The notes under the pieces: model-generated
What the model saw: the letters and a program-made list of their open reading frames with translations, nothing else
The model's database searches: none
What the model was told of the DNA's origin: nothing
In this document: positions 47,220-55,279 of the stretch, one piece after another
How positions within the stretch are numbered: position 1 is the first letter of the stretch
Layout: each line of letters opens with the position of its first letter
Made by a program: the position numbers and the translations under genes
From: Wenyingzhuangia heitensis
GTDB taxonomy: Bacteria > Bacteroidota > Bacteroidia > Flavobacteriales > Flavobacteriaceae
Direction of reading: 5' to 3'
DNA: 64,000 nucleotides
Assembly: GCF_011762155.1 (NCBI RefSeq)
Contig: NZ_JAASQL010000001.1
Coordinates: 1,736,001-1,800,000, forward strand

Positions 47220-48302
47220 ATGAAAAACTCAAAATTATTGTCTTCGTTTCAATCGGAGTCTTTACAATTACAGAACCACGTTGTTATGGCACCCATGACA
47301 AGATCTCGTGCTATTGGGAACATTCCTAACAATATAATGGCGGAGTATTATGGTTTGCGTGCCAATGCAGGTTTAATTATAACAGAAGCTACTTCTCCAT
47401 CAAAAAACGGATTAGGATACCCTAACATTCCGGCTGTTTATTCTGACGAACAAATAGAAGGATGGAAAAAAACAACGGAAGCTGTACATAAAAAAGGAGG
47501 AAAAATTTTCTTACAAATTATGCACACGGGTCGTATTTCTCATGAATTAAATTTACCAGAAGGAGGAGAGGTATTGGCACCTTCTGCCATTCAAGCAGCT
47601 GGAGAAATGTTTACCATGGAAGGAGTAAAAGCACACACAACTCCGCGTGAAATGACGTTGCAAGACATTAAACAAGCTCAAGAAGAATATGTACAAGCGG
47701 CAAAAAATGCTATTGTTGCAGGTTTTGATGGAGTTGAGATTCATGCTGCCAACGGATATTTAGCCAATCAGTTTTTAAACAAAGGATCTAATCAAAGAAA
47801 AGATGAATACGGTGGGTCTGTAGAAAACAGAAGTCGTTTTGTGTTGGAATTGGCAACACAAATTTCTAATGTAATTGGGAACGATAAAACTGGAATTCGT
47901 ATTTCTCCATTTGGTGAGTTTAACGACATGGCTTTGTATGATGAAATTCCAGCAACTTTTGATTATTTAATTCAGGAATTAAACACTTTGGATTTGGCTT
48001 ACTTGCATTTGGCTGCATTGTCTCAAAACATTCCTGATGGATATTTAGAAGGATTGGCGGCTAAATTTAACGGAAATATAATTTTTAACGGAGGCTTTGG
48101 ATACGATTTGCCAAGAGCAGAAAAAACGGTTTCAGAAAACGATCGTTATTTGGTTTCTATTGGGGTTCCTTTTATTGCCAATCCAGATTTAATTGCACGT
48201 ATAGAGCAAGGAGCAAAATTTAATCAACCAGATCAAAATACATTTTACACTCCTGGAGAAGAAGGATATTTAACTTATCCTACTTTGGCAAAAGCAAATT
48301 AA
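47220..48302 (+). CDS. Alkene reductase, Old Yellow Enzyme family
   Basis: A 360-residue FMN flavoprotein that reduces activated C=C bonds with NAD(P)H. It starts HVVMAPMTRSRA after a short N-terminus. It has the FMN site Q-I-M-H-T-G-R, the substrate residue pattern FDGVEIHAANGYL and the DEYGGSVENRSRF motif. These match NemA and related enzymes. It is the second gene of the TetR-controlled pair, which suggests detoxification of quinones, enals or nitro compounds. A terminator follows. Confidence 0.94.
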   Translation: MKNSKLLSSFQSESLQLQNHVVMAPMTRSRAIGNIPNNIMAEYYGLRANAGLIITEATSPSKNGLGYPNIPAVYSDEQIEGWKKTTEAVHKKGGKIFLQIMHTGRISHELNLPEGGEVLAPSAIQAAGEMFTMEGVKAHTTPREMTLQDIKQAQEEYVQAAKNAIVAGFDGVEIHAANGYLANQFLNKGSNQRKDEYGGSVENRSRFVLELATQISNVIGNDKTGIRISPFGEFNDMALYDEIPATFDYLIQELNTLDLAYLHLAALSQNIPDGYLEGLAAKFNGNIIFNGGFGYDLPRAEKTVSENDRYLVSIGVPFIANPDLIARIEQGAKFNQPDQNTFYTPGEEGYLTYPTLAKAN

Positions 48303-48326
48303 GACAAACCAGATGTTGTTGTATAC

Positions 48327-48361
48327 AAAGTGCAAATCTAAAAAAGGTTTGCACTTTTTTT
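48327..48361 (+). terminator. Terminator after the alkene reductase gene
   Basis: A 12-bp stem with one G-T pair (48327-48338 with 48346-48357), then T run. Confidence 0.83.
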
Positions 48362-48421
48362 ATCAAAATAAACTAAAAGAACAAAGGCGTTACAACCTAC
48401 ATTTTTTACTAATTTAGAGGT

Positions 48422-49201
48422 ATGAATAAAATTGAAATTCGCACCGTAAACGTTATTCAGTACGTGCAACCTTTGAGAGAAGGAGGTTCTATGCCAGCCA
48501 TTGTAGCAGCTGATGATGGTTTTTTGTATGTGCTAAAGTTTAGAGGAGCCGGACAAGGTAAAAAAGCTTTAATAGCTGAGTTTATTGGGGGAGAAATTGC
48601 CAGAGCTTTGGGCTTAAAAGTTCCAGAATTGGTGTTTATGAATTTAGACGATTCGTTTAGCAAAACAGAACCCGATGAAGAAATTCAGGATTTGCTAAAA
48701 TTTAGTGTAGGTTTAAACTTAGGATTGCATTTTTTATCAGAAGCCATTACTTATGATCCTTTGGTGGGAGACGTAGACAGTTTGCTTGCTTCTAAAATAG
48801 TATTGTTAGACAGTTTAATTAGCAATATAGACAGAACGGTAAAAAACACCAATTTGTTAAACTGGAAAAATGAACTTTGGATTATAGACAACGGAGCTAG
48901 TTTTTATTTTCATCACAATTGGAAAACTTGGGAAAACCATTTAACTAGAACGTTTCCACTAATAAAAGACCATGTACTTTTAGAAAAAGCCAAAGATTTG
49001 CAAACGGCTGCTACAGAAATTACAGCTGTTTTAAATACAGAAATAATAACTGAAATTGTAGCAAATATTCCAGAAGATTGGTTAGAAAGTGAAGTGGATG
49101 AAATGCCAACCACAGAAATGAGACAAGCCTATGTAGCGTTTGTAAATAGCAGATTGTCTAAAATTGAGGAATTAGTAAAAGAGGCTGAAAATGCAAGATA
49201 G
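48422..49201 (+). CDS. HipA-like kinase domain protein
   Basis: A 259-residue protein of the HipA-like fold. The N-terminal part has GGSMPAIVAADDGFLYVLKF and GKKALIAEFIGGEIARALGL, which resemble the nucleotide-binding lobe. The catalytic region is SLISNIDRTVKNTNLLNWK with LWIIDNGASFYFHHNW, matching the N-x-D-R and D-x-G signature of this group. It lacks a HipB partner. The DUF3037 gene overlaps its end by 11 bases, a pairing seen in many bacteria. No toxin role has been shown for the pair, so I do not call it a toxin. Confidence 0.85.
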   Translation: MNKIEIRTVNVIQYVQPLREGGSMPAIVAADDGFLYVLKFRGAGQGKKALIAEFIGGEIARALGLKVPELVFMNLDDSFSKTEPDEEIQDLLKFSVGLNLGLHFLSEAITYDPLVGDVDSLLASKIVLLDSLISNIDRTVKNTNLLNWKNELWIIDNGASFYFHHNWKTWENHLTRTFPLIKDHVLLEKAKDLQTAATEITAVLNTEIITEIVANIPEDWLESEVDEMPTTEMRQAYVAFVNSRLSKIEELVKEAENAR

Positions 49202-49574
49202 ATGTACGTATGAATATGCAATTGTAAGAATTGTGCCCAAGGTAGAACGAGAGGAATTTGTAAACGTGGGAGTGCTTGTTTTTTCTAAACGTAAAAAGTT
49301 TATTGGGATTAAACACCATGTAGATACAACCAAATTAAAAGCTTTGGCTCCAGAATTGGATCTAGAATTGTATCAACAATATTTAAAGGCTTGGGAGTCT
49401 ATTTGTAGTGGAACTACAGCAGGAGGAAAAATAGCACAAATGGAAACTTCAGACAGGTTTAGATGGTTAACAGCAGCTAAAAGTAGCACTTTGCAATGTT
49501 CTAAAACACATACAGGTTTGTGTCATCAGCCAGAAAAAACATTAGAAGTTTTGTTTGATAAATACGTTTTATAA
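49191..49574 (+). CDS. DUF3037 domain protein
   Basis: A 127-residue protein starting MQDRCTYEYAIVRIVPKVEREEFVNVGVLVF, the DUF3037 pattern. It overlaps the HipA-like gene by 11 bases, which suggests translational coupling and a joint function. The biochemical role of the family is unknown. No membrane segment or signal peptide is seen. A terminator follows. Confidence 0.88.
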   Translation: MQDRCTYEYAIVRIVPKVEREEFVNVGVLVFSKRKKFIGIKHHVDTTKLKALAPELDLELYQQYLKAWESICSGTTAGGKIAQMETSDRFRWLTAAKSSTLQCSKTHTGLCHQPEKTLEVLFDKYVL

Positions 49575-49595
49575 AACAATAAAACACATAAAATT

Positions 49596-49631
49596 AAAAG
49601 GAATAGAGCTGTGGCTTTATTCCTTTTTTTG
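49596..49631 (+). terminator. Terminator after the DUF3037 gene
   Basis: A 10-bp stem (49596-49605 with 49618-49627), 12-base loop, then T run. Confidence 0.75.
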
Positions 49632-49750
49632 TTGATTTAATAGTTAAGTGTTGTAAAATTTACCTTATTGGGCTATTGATTTGTCTTCTTGGGCTACTAT
49701 AAAAGTTTTTGGTTCTCTAGTTTTACAAAGTCAAAACAAAACCCAAAAAA

Positions 49751-51547
49751 ATGAAATTAAAATTACTTTTAACACTTTTGTTGACCTTTGCTTTTGCGAA
49801 GGCAGAATCTTTTGATTCAAACGGAATACGTTACAATACTACTGATACTAACACTATAGAAGTAGTTGCACTATCTTCTGGTAAATATACAGGAGCTATT
49901 ACAATTCCTAATACAGTAACTTATAATACAGTAAATTATACGGTTACAGGTATTGGAGATAATGCTTTTATGAATAATGAAGAACTAACAAGTATTGTGT
50001 TACCCTCAGGACTTTTGTATATAGGTCAAAGCAGTTTTCAAAGTTGTAAAAAATTAGCAAATTTTACGTTTCCTAATAGCCTTACAGAAATTGGTTCTAC
50101 TGCTTTTTATGGTTGTGAAGCTTTAACAAGTATTACAATTCCAAGTGGAGTTACAGTAATGAGCGATCAAGTATTTGAATACTGCCCTAACTTAGTATCG
50201 GTAAGTTTGCCTAGTGGTATTACAAGTGTAGAGCGTGAAGCTTTTAATGCTTGTAACGATTTAACAACCATTAATTTACCAGAAGGGCTTACAGAAATTG
50301 GAGAATCTGCCTTTTCTAGTTGTAGTTCTTTAACCCGCATAGAGTTACCAAGTACGCTTACAAGTTTAGGAAATAAAGCATTTAAATCTTGTGAAGCTTT
50401 GGAAATGGTAATTGTTAAAAATACAACTCCTTTAGAAATAGAGGCTACTGTTTTTGCAGAGAATTCAGAACCTTCACCATTTGATGAACCCGAAGAAATT
50501 TTATATTTGGTAGTTCCAAATGGAAGTGTAAACACTTATGAAGCTGCTGATGCGTGGAATATTTTTTCTGAAATCCTTACTACAGAACCTGTGTTCTTTG
50601 TAGAAGGTGGAATTCGTTATGCTAGTTTAGGTGGAACTGTTGTTGGTGTTATGCCTTTAACAAGTGGAAAGTATGAAGGAGCTGTAACCATTCCAGATAC
50701 GGTAACTCATAATAGCATTCAATATTCTGTAACCAAAATTATGTCTAAAGCTTTTTATGAATGTTATGAATTAACAAGTGTTGTTTTACCTACAAACCTT
50801 AAAACTATTGGTACTTCTGCTTTTTATGAATGTGAAGGGTTAACAAGCGTCACCCTTCCTAATGGAATTACCACCATTGGTACTTCTGCATTTAGTTCTT
50901 GTTCTGAGTTGACAAGTATTACCATTCCTGATGGAGTTACCACTATTGGGAACTCTGCTTTTAGTTCTTGTTCAGAACTAACAAGTGTGACTCTTCCTAG
51001 TGGGATTACAACTATTGGTTCTTTTACTTTTTCAGAATGTTTTAAATTGACAAGCATTACGCTACCTGCTGGACTAACAAGTATAAGTGCTTATTCTTTT
51101 TATGATTGTACTAGTTTATCTAACGTAGTCGTAGAAAATTCAACACCTATAAGTATTACGAATGTTTTTGTGGTTGCTGGAATGGGAGGACCTCCTGTAG
51201 ATAATGTTAGCAATATAAACTTAACGGTACCCAGTGGAAGCAAGACAGATTACGAAGCTGCAGCGGTTTGGCAAGATTTTAAAACCATTACAGAAACCGT
51301 GACGTTAAGTGCAGAGAAAGAAACTTTTAATAATAATTTTAACATTGTATTTGGTCAAAATAGTTTGTCTATACAAGCAAATAACGGAATAGAGGTTACA
51401 AAAATAAACCTATTAGACATTACAGGAGCTGTGGTAACAAGCACCACACAGGCTACGGTTAATGTAGCAACACTTTCTAAAGGAGTTTATATTTTAACCA
51501 TAAACACCAACAAAGGAGTTTTTGCTAAAAAAGTAGTAAAACAGTAA
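49751..51547 (+). CDS. BspA-like leucine-rich repeat surface protein with T9SS domain
   Basis: A 598-residue protein. A signal peptide (residues 1-18) is followed by two similar blocks (about residues 20-270 and 285-510). Each begins with an SGKY-x-GA-x-TIP sequence and continues with LRR_5 repeats of the form LTSVTLPNGITTIGTSAFSS. The last 75 residues (LSIQANNGIEVTKINLLDIT to FAKKVVKQ) are a T9SS type A domain. Proteins of this class bind host or polymer surfaces; the target here is unknown. The inner repeats near 50830-51060 are very alike at DNA level, so the copy number may vary between strains. Confidence 0.9.
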   Translation: MKLKLLLTLLLTFAFAKAESFDSNGIRYNTTDTNTIEVVALSSGKYTGAITIPNTVTYNTVNYTVTGIGDNAFMNNEELTSIVLPSGLLYIGQSSFQSCKKLANFTFPNSLTEIGSTAFYGCEALTSITIPSGVTVMSDQVFEYCPNLVSVSLPSGITSVEREAFNACNDLTTINLPEGLTEIGESAFSSCSSLTRIELPSTLTSLGNKAFKSCEALEMVIVKNTTPLEIEATVFAENSEPSPFDEPEEILYLVVPNGSVNTYEAADAWNIFSEILTTEPVFFVEGGIRYASLGGTVVGVMPLTSGKYEGAVTIPDTVTHNSIQYSVTKIMSKAFYECYELTSVVLPTNLKTIGTSAFYECEGLTSVTLPNGITTIGTSAFSSCSELTSITIPDGVTTIGNSAFSSCSELTSVTLPSGITTIGSFTFSECFKLTSITLPAGLTSISAYSFYDCTSLSNVVVENSTPISITNVFVVAGMGGPPVDNVSNINLTVPSGSKTDYEAAAVWQDFKTITETVTLSAEKETFNNNFNIVFGQNSLSIQANNGIEVTKINLLDITGAVVTSTTQATVNVATLSKGVYILTINTNKGVFAKKVVKQ

Positions 51548-51574
51548 TTTATATTAAATAGTTTTTTTTAGTTT

Positions 51575-51608
51575 AAAACGCTCCGTTGCAAAACGGAGCG
51601 TTTTTTTG
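51575..51608 (+). terminator. Terminator after the LRR protein gene
   Basis: A 13-bp stem (51575-51587 with 51592-51604), loop GCAA, GC-rich core and T run. It is the last clearly chromosomal element before the prophage. Confidence 0.9.
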
Positions 51609-51668
51609 TTGAATAATAAAACTAATTCTTTTAGGGGGAGTAAGGGTATTACTAATGTTGTTTAAAAC

Positions 51669-51694
51669 TGTTGGGTTTTATATTATACCCCACA
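51669..51694. repeat. Imperfect inverted repeat TGTTGGGT/ACCCCACA
   Basis: Eight-base arms with one mismatch and a 10-base AT spacer, in the gene-free stretch between the LRR gene and the repressor. It begins TGT and ends ACA. It could be a binding site or a remnant; there is no direct support for a function. Confidence 0.4.
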
Positions 51695-51744
51695 AATAAA
51701 AAGATACAAATAAAAAAAGGCTAAAAAACAACCAAAAGCCAATG

Positions 51745-51771
51745 AAAACGCTCTATACGGGCGTTTTTTTA
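51745..51771 (+). terminator. Orphan rho-independent terminator
   Basis: A 9-bp stem with one G-T pair (51745-51753 with 51759-51767), loop TATAC, then T run. No protein gene precedes it after the LRR terminator at 51608, so it may be a back-up terminator or the end of a small RNA. Confidence 0.6.
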
Positions 51772-51892
51772 TGTTTAAGAAGTAATCTTCATAATGTGAA
51801 AATGCTTCCATATACTTCACTTATACTTCCTCTTTTAAAAAGCATTTAAGGCTTTTGCTGTAAAACACTACTCTTTTACGAATAAAACACTC

Positions 51893-51920
51893 TTTAAACC
51901 TAGTTAAAACAAGGTTTAAA
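51893..51920. repeat. 28-base near-palindrome
   Basis: Nine-base arms TTTAAACCT/AGGTTTAAA with an inner GTT/AAC pair, one mismatch and a 2-base centre. It lies in the gene-free region ahead of the phage repressor. It may be a protein-binding site or cruciform; the function is not known. Confidence 0.5.
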
Positions 51921-52081
51921 ACCATTTAAAGGTGTTTTAAATACGATAATAACAAACTATTGAGGAGTTTTACTAAACCTCTTAAAAGGCTTCTATTTGT
52001 TGGCTTTCTGTTTTATTGCACAATTCTACTTAATCTTTAAAACTCCATTGTTTAAAAATGTTTTAATTTTTTAAAGAATGC

Positions 52082-52135
52082 TGTTTTTTGGGTTTAGGGG
52101 TTCGCTTAGGGGGTCACTTAGGGGTTCAAAAAACA
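52082..52135. repeat. Three 12-bp G-rich tandem repeats inside a 9-bp inverted repeat; candidate phage left end
   Basis: Three head-to-tail copies of TTAGGGGTTCnn lie at 52094-52105, 52106-52117 and 52118-52129. They are bounded by TGTTTTTTG (52082-52090) and its exact reverse complement CAAAAAACA (52127-52135). The G runs at 52090-52092, 52097-52100, 52109-52113 and 52121-52124 could form a G-quadruplex. The block lies 140 bases beyond the 3' end of the leftward repressor gene, where Mu has its transposase-binding left end. The TGT start fits that class of element. The true junction is not proved. Confidence 0.6.
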
Positions 52136-52274
52136 ATACTACAATAAGTCATAATTTGCCTATTTTGTGAGTTTAGGTGTTGTTAATGTTTGTTTTAGTT
52201 CTTTTAACTAGGGTGAATATACATTTAAAAAACGCTTGAAACAGTCATAAGTGATTGATTTACAGGTTTATTGA

Positions 52275-52934
52275 TCAAGAAGGGTTCATAACAAAGGTTA
52301 TCTGGTGTATTTCGAGGATATCATCTTTGTATATTTTGAATTTTGAATAGTTAGGGGAAACACACCAAAGTATGTTTTCATCATTGTCATCATGTTGTAT
52401 GTATTTGATCATTCTCTCTTCATTAGTAATGATTAAATGTTTTTTATCGGTTCTTAAAATCTCCCATCTATTCAGTATTTGCCTAGCTCCAATAACAGCA
52501 TTCTCCATAACCTCTGGAGCCATAGAATATCCAACAACAGGGAAAATGTTTTCTGTTTGTTCAAATCCTGGTATTCGAATCCCTTCCATATATCCAACAG
52601 GCATAATGTTAGAAATCATTTCCACTAACTTTCTACCGCCTGATACTTGTAGATTCCAAAAAGGTTTAGCTCCTCGAGGAATATCTCCGTTGAATTCCTT
52701 TATTAAATTTAAAGGATTTTGTGCTTTTGGTTTATTTTTTTGACCTGCAATCAACCAATCTAAGGAAACATCAAAATAGGCAGATATATCCATTAACTGA
52801 GGTATTGTAGGTCTAATTAATCCTCTTTCAATCTTCCCGAAATGACTAGAATCAACCTTTATTATGTCTCCAAAATCACTTTGAGTCAAATTATTACTCT
52901 TTCTTAACTCTTTGATTCTTAAATATATATCCAT
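52275..52934 (-). CDS. Phage repressor: XRE helix-turn-helix with S24 (LexA/CI-like) C-terminal domain
   Basis: A 219-residue protein. The N-terminal XRE domain (residues 5-63) has LTQSDFGDIIKVDSSHFGKI as the helix-turn-helix. The C-terminal half has the S24 serine in VVGYSMAP (S137) and a lysine in RMIKYI (K177), the spacing of LexA-type Ser-Lys dyads. Such repressors can be inactivated by RecA-stimulated self-cleavage, so the prophage may be SOS-inducible; I see no clear Ala-Gly cleavage site. It is read away from the transposase operon, and its promoter region holds two inverted repeats. It is the master switch of the prophage. Confidence 0.9.
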   Translation of the reverse strand: MDIYLRIKELRKSNNLTQSDFGDIIKVDSSHFGKIERGLIRPTIPQLMDISAYFDVSLDWLIAGQKNKPKAQNPLNLIKEFNGDIPRGAKPFWNLQVSGGRKLVEMISNIMPVGYMEGIRIPGFEQTENIFPVVGYSMAPEVMENAVIGARQILNRWEILRTDKKHLIITNEERMIKYIQHDDNDENILWCVSPNYSKFKIYKDDILEIHQITFVMNPS

Positions 52935-52945
52935 TTATTTATGAT

Positions 52946-52970
52946 TAAATAGTAAAATAATGACTATTTA
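52946..52970. promoter_or_regulatory. Inverted repeat TAAATAGT-N9-ACTATTTA, candidate operator near the repressor start
   Basis: Perfect 8-base arms with a 9-base spacer, 12 bases upstream of the repressor ATG. A TATTTTTA close to the -7 consensus lies upstream on the minus strand. It is placed for autoregulation of the repressor or for control by the Ner-like protein. Confidence 0.6.
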
Positions 52971-53002
52971 TGTTGTTTATTAGTAAAAATATGCCTTAAA
53001 CT

Positions 53003-53019
53003 TGTCCAGTAGTTGGACA
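53003..53019. promoter_or_regulatory. Inverted repeat TGTCCA-N5-TGGACA, candidate early-promoter operator
   Basis: Perfect 6-base arms with a 5-base spacer. It overlaps TAAACTTG (52997-53004), one base off the -7 consensus for the rightward early operon. An outer AAACTTG/CAAGTTT pair (52998-53004 and 53028-53034) surrounds it. It is a good candidate for repressor binding that blocks transposase expression. Confidence 0.6.
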
Positions 53020-53070
53020 CTACTAAACAAGTTTTAAAAGTATTAAAAAAGAAAACAAAACAAGATTGTT

Positions 53071-53262
53071 ATGGCAAAAAAGATATACGATAAAGAAGTT
53101 ATCGATGAATTGGCATTAGATAACAAGGTTAATGAGAGAACTATCAGGAGATATTTGTCCCCTGCTAATAATTCTTTAGAGGCGGATATAATTAAGAAAA
53201 AATATAATGCAATTGTATCTGCTAAGAAAAGCTTTGTTAAAGCTTTTATTCAAACTATTTAA
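53071..53262 (+). CDS. Small DNA-binding protein, Ner-like position
   Basis: A 63-residue basic protein. The stretch DELALDNKVNERTIRRYLSPANN reads as a helix-turn-helix with an R-R-Y recognition helix. It is the first gene of the rightward early operon, nine bases ahead of the transposase gene. Mu has ner at this place, which turns down both early and repressor promoters. The sequence is not recognisably Ner, so the role rests on fold and position. Confidence 0.65.
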   Translation: MAKKIYDKEVIDELALDNKVNERTIRRYLSPANNSLEADIIKKKYNAIVSAKKSFVKAFIQTI

Positions 53263-53271
53263 TAAATTCTT

Positions 53272-55275
53272 ATGTACGAATATCACAGCAATACACTTTC
53301 TATTCCTGCAAAACTTCTTTATGATGATTGGGCTTTAATAGCTTATGAAACATATAAGACTTGGTGTAAAAGAGGAAAGTTGGTAAGAACAAAACAAGGT
53401 CGTGGTGCTAGTAACGAGGCTTTTGTAAGCTACAAGGACCTACCCTTAGATATTAAAAATATCTGTTTAAAAGAATTAGGAGATCCTAAAAAAGTAGCGG
53501 TAAAAAATATTTTAGTAGAGTATCTGGTACCGGACCACAATGCAATTTCATTTTTTGCTCAACACAGGAAACCAGATGGACAACCTTTGGCACAAGATAT
53601 ACAGGTTATTAGAGCTACTAATGTGATGATTTTAAATGCTATTAGAACGGTGTTGAATGATTATGGTGTTGCTTCTAAAGCTTTTGGAAGAAAGAAAACT
53701 CATATCTGGAAGAATATTAGTGATGCTGTAAATGCAATTCCTACCAGAGAGTGGAAATATTCCTTACCCGGTAATGACAGAAGCTTATACAGAAGGTATA
53801 ATGAATATTTAAAAAACGGTTATGCTTGTTTTATTCATAAAAATGAAGGAAATGAACATAAACTAAAGTTAAAACAAGAGGTTAAAGACTTCTTACTAGC
53901 TACTTATTGTTTGCCAATAAAATATACTACTCCTGAGCTGTTAGAAAAATATAATAATGTTAAAGATGATAACAGCTGGCCTAGTATTTCTGAATCTGCA
54001 GTAAATCAATTTTTAGATCAACCTGAAAATAAAAGAATTTGGATGCTTGCTCGTCATGGTAAAGAGGATTGGGCTAAAGAGTTTAAACACACGCTTACTC
54101 GTAATAAAAAAGGATGGTTTCCAAACGTGTATTGGGCTATTGATGGTACAAAATTGGACTGGGTGCATTTTTGGGATGACAGCAGTAATAATATGGGTGC
54201 CAAACTTAAGATTGATGTTGTTTTTGATGTGTTTAGTGAAAAGATTATAGGATGGTCTTTAAGTTTTACAGAAAGTCATGTAGATCACTTTAAAGCTATT
54301 AAAATGGCGGTTAATGAAGCAGGTTGTAGACCTTATTTGTTTACATACGATAATCAAAGTGGTCATAAAATGGATAGAATGCAAAATCTGTACAGTTCTT
54401 TAGTTGCAAAGTCTGATGATGATGGAAAAAATGGAGGAACACACTATCCACACAAAGTAGGAGAACACAACTCGCCTGCGGAACAATTGTTTAAAAGATT
54501 ACAGCAGCAAGTAATTACAAAGTTTTGGTTTTCAGATGGACAAAGTATAAAGGTACGTAGAGCTGATAACAGAATGAACGAAGATTTTGTTTATGACAAC
54601 AAAGATATTCTTAAAACACCTGAGGAACTCTATCAGGCATGGGAAACAGCTGTTAATCTTTGGAATGATAAAAAACATCCTCATTTAAAAAAATTAACCA
54701 GAACACAGGTTTATAATCAAGAAATGCCACAAAAACAATCTTTAAGCCTGTTTGATATTATGGATAAAATGTGGATTGAAGAAAAAAACAGACCAGTTAC
54801 CTATAAAAAACATGGTTTAGACCTAAGGATTGGAGATGTAAAATATCAATATGAGGTGTTGGATGTTGATGGAAATATTGATTTAGAATTCAGAAGAAAA
54901 TACATAGGTAAGAAATTCATTATTAGATATGATCCAGAGTATTTAGATGGCTACATACAGCTTTGTTTAATGGATGAAAACAAAAAGGTTGTAAATATAG
55001 CTAATGCACAGCCTAAGAGAAATCACCAAGCTGTACCTATTCTAATGCAAGATGGAGATAATGAAAAGAGAAAAGAGGATATGAAGGTTAGGGATATTGA
55101 GTTTGCACGTGATGAAGCTGATTATAAAGCTTTGGTAAGGAGAACGGGAATATCAAGAGAGAAAATGATAGAAGATCAGGATTTACTAGTAAAGTTCAAA
55201 GGGCGTTTGCCAAAAGACCAACGCAGTAAAGTAGAATCATCAGAAAATTTAACAAGCATAGCATCAAGATTTTAA
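53272..55275 (+). CDS. Mu-type DDE transposase (MuA-like)
   Basis: A 667-residue transposase. An N-terminal DNA-binding part (residues 1-90) has the MuI-like KTWCKRGKLVRTKQGRGAS. An rve-type catalytic core follows with D291 (YWAIDGTKLDW), D360 (FTYDNQSGHK) and E404 (HNSPAEQLFKRL). A beta-barrel and a basic C-terminal tail complete the protein; the tail (about residues 600-667) would contact the MuB-like ATPase. It integrates and replicates the phage by transposition. The next gene begins four bases after the stop. The length matches MuA (663). Confidence 0.93.
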   Translation: MYEYHSNTLSIPAKLLYDDWALIAYETYKTWCKRGKLVRTKQGRGASNEAFVSYKDLPLDIKNICLKELGDPKKVAVKNILVEYLVPDHNAISFFAQHRKPDGQPLAQDIQVIRATNVMILNAIRTVLNDYGVASKAFGRKKTHIWKNISDAVNAIPTREWKYSLPGNDRSLYRRYNEYLKNGYACFIHKNEGNEHKLKLKQEVKDFLLATYCLPIKYTTPELLEKYNNVKDDNSWPSISESAVNQFLDQPENKRIWMLARHGKEDWAKEFKHTLTRNKKGWFPNVYWAIDGTKLDWVHFWDDSSNNMGAKLKIDVVFDVFSEKIIGWSLSFTESHVDHFKAIKMAVNEAGCRPYLFTYDNQSGHKMDRMQNLYSSLVAKSDDDGKNGGTHYPHKVGEHNSPAEQLFKRLQQQVITKFWFSDGQSIKVRRADNRMNEDFVYDNKDILKTPEELYQAWETAVNLWNDKKHPHLKKLTRTQVYNQEMPQKQSLSLFDIMDKMWIEEKNRPVTYKKHGLDLRIGDVKYQYEVLDVDGNIDLEFRRKYIGKKFIIRYDPEYLDGYIQLCLMDENKKVVNIANAQPKRNHQAVPILMQDGDNEKRKEDMKVRDIEFARDEADYKALVRRTGISREKMIEDQDLLVKFKGRLPKDQRSKVESSENLTSIASRF

Positions 55276-55279
55276 AATT

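Noticed and set aside
48422-49574. HipAB-type toxin-antitoxin system
   Set aside because: There is no HipB-like DNA-binding partner, and DUF3037 is not an established antitoxin.
52082-52135. CRISPR-like array
   Set aside because: The 12-bp units are directly adjacent with no spacers, and no cas gene is present in the window.
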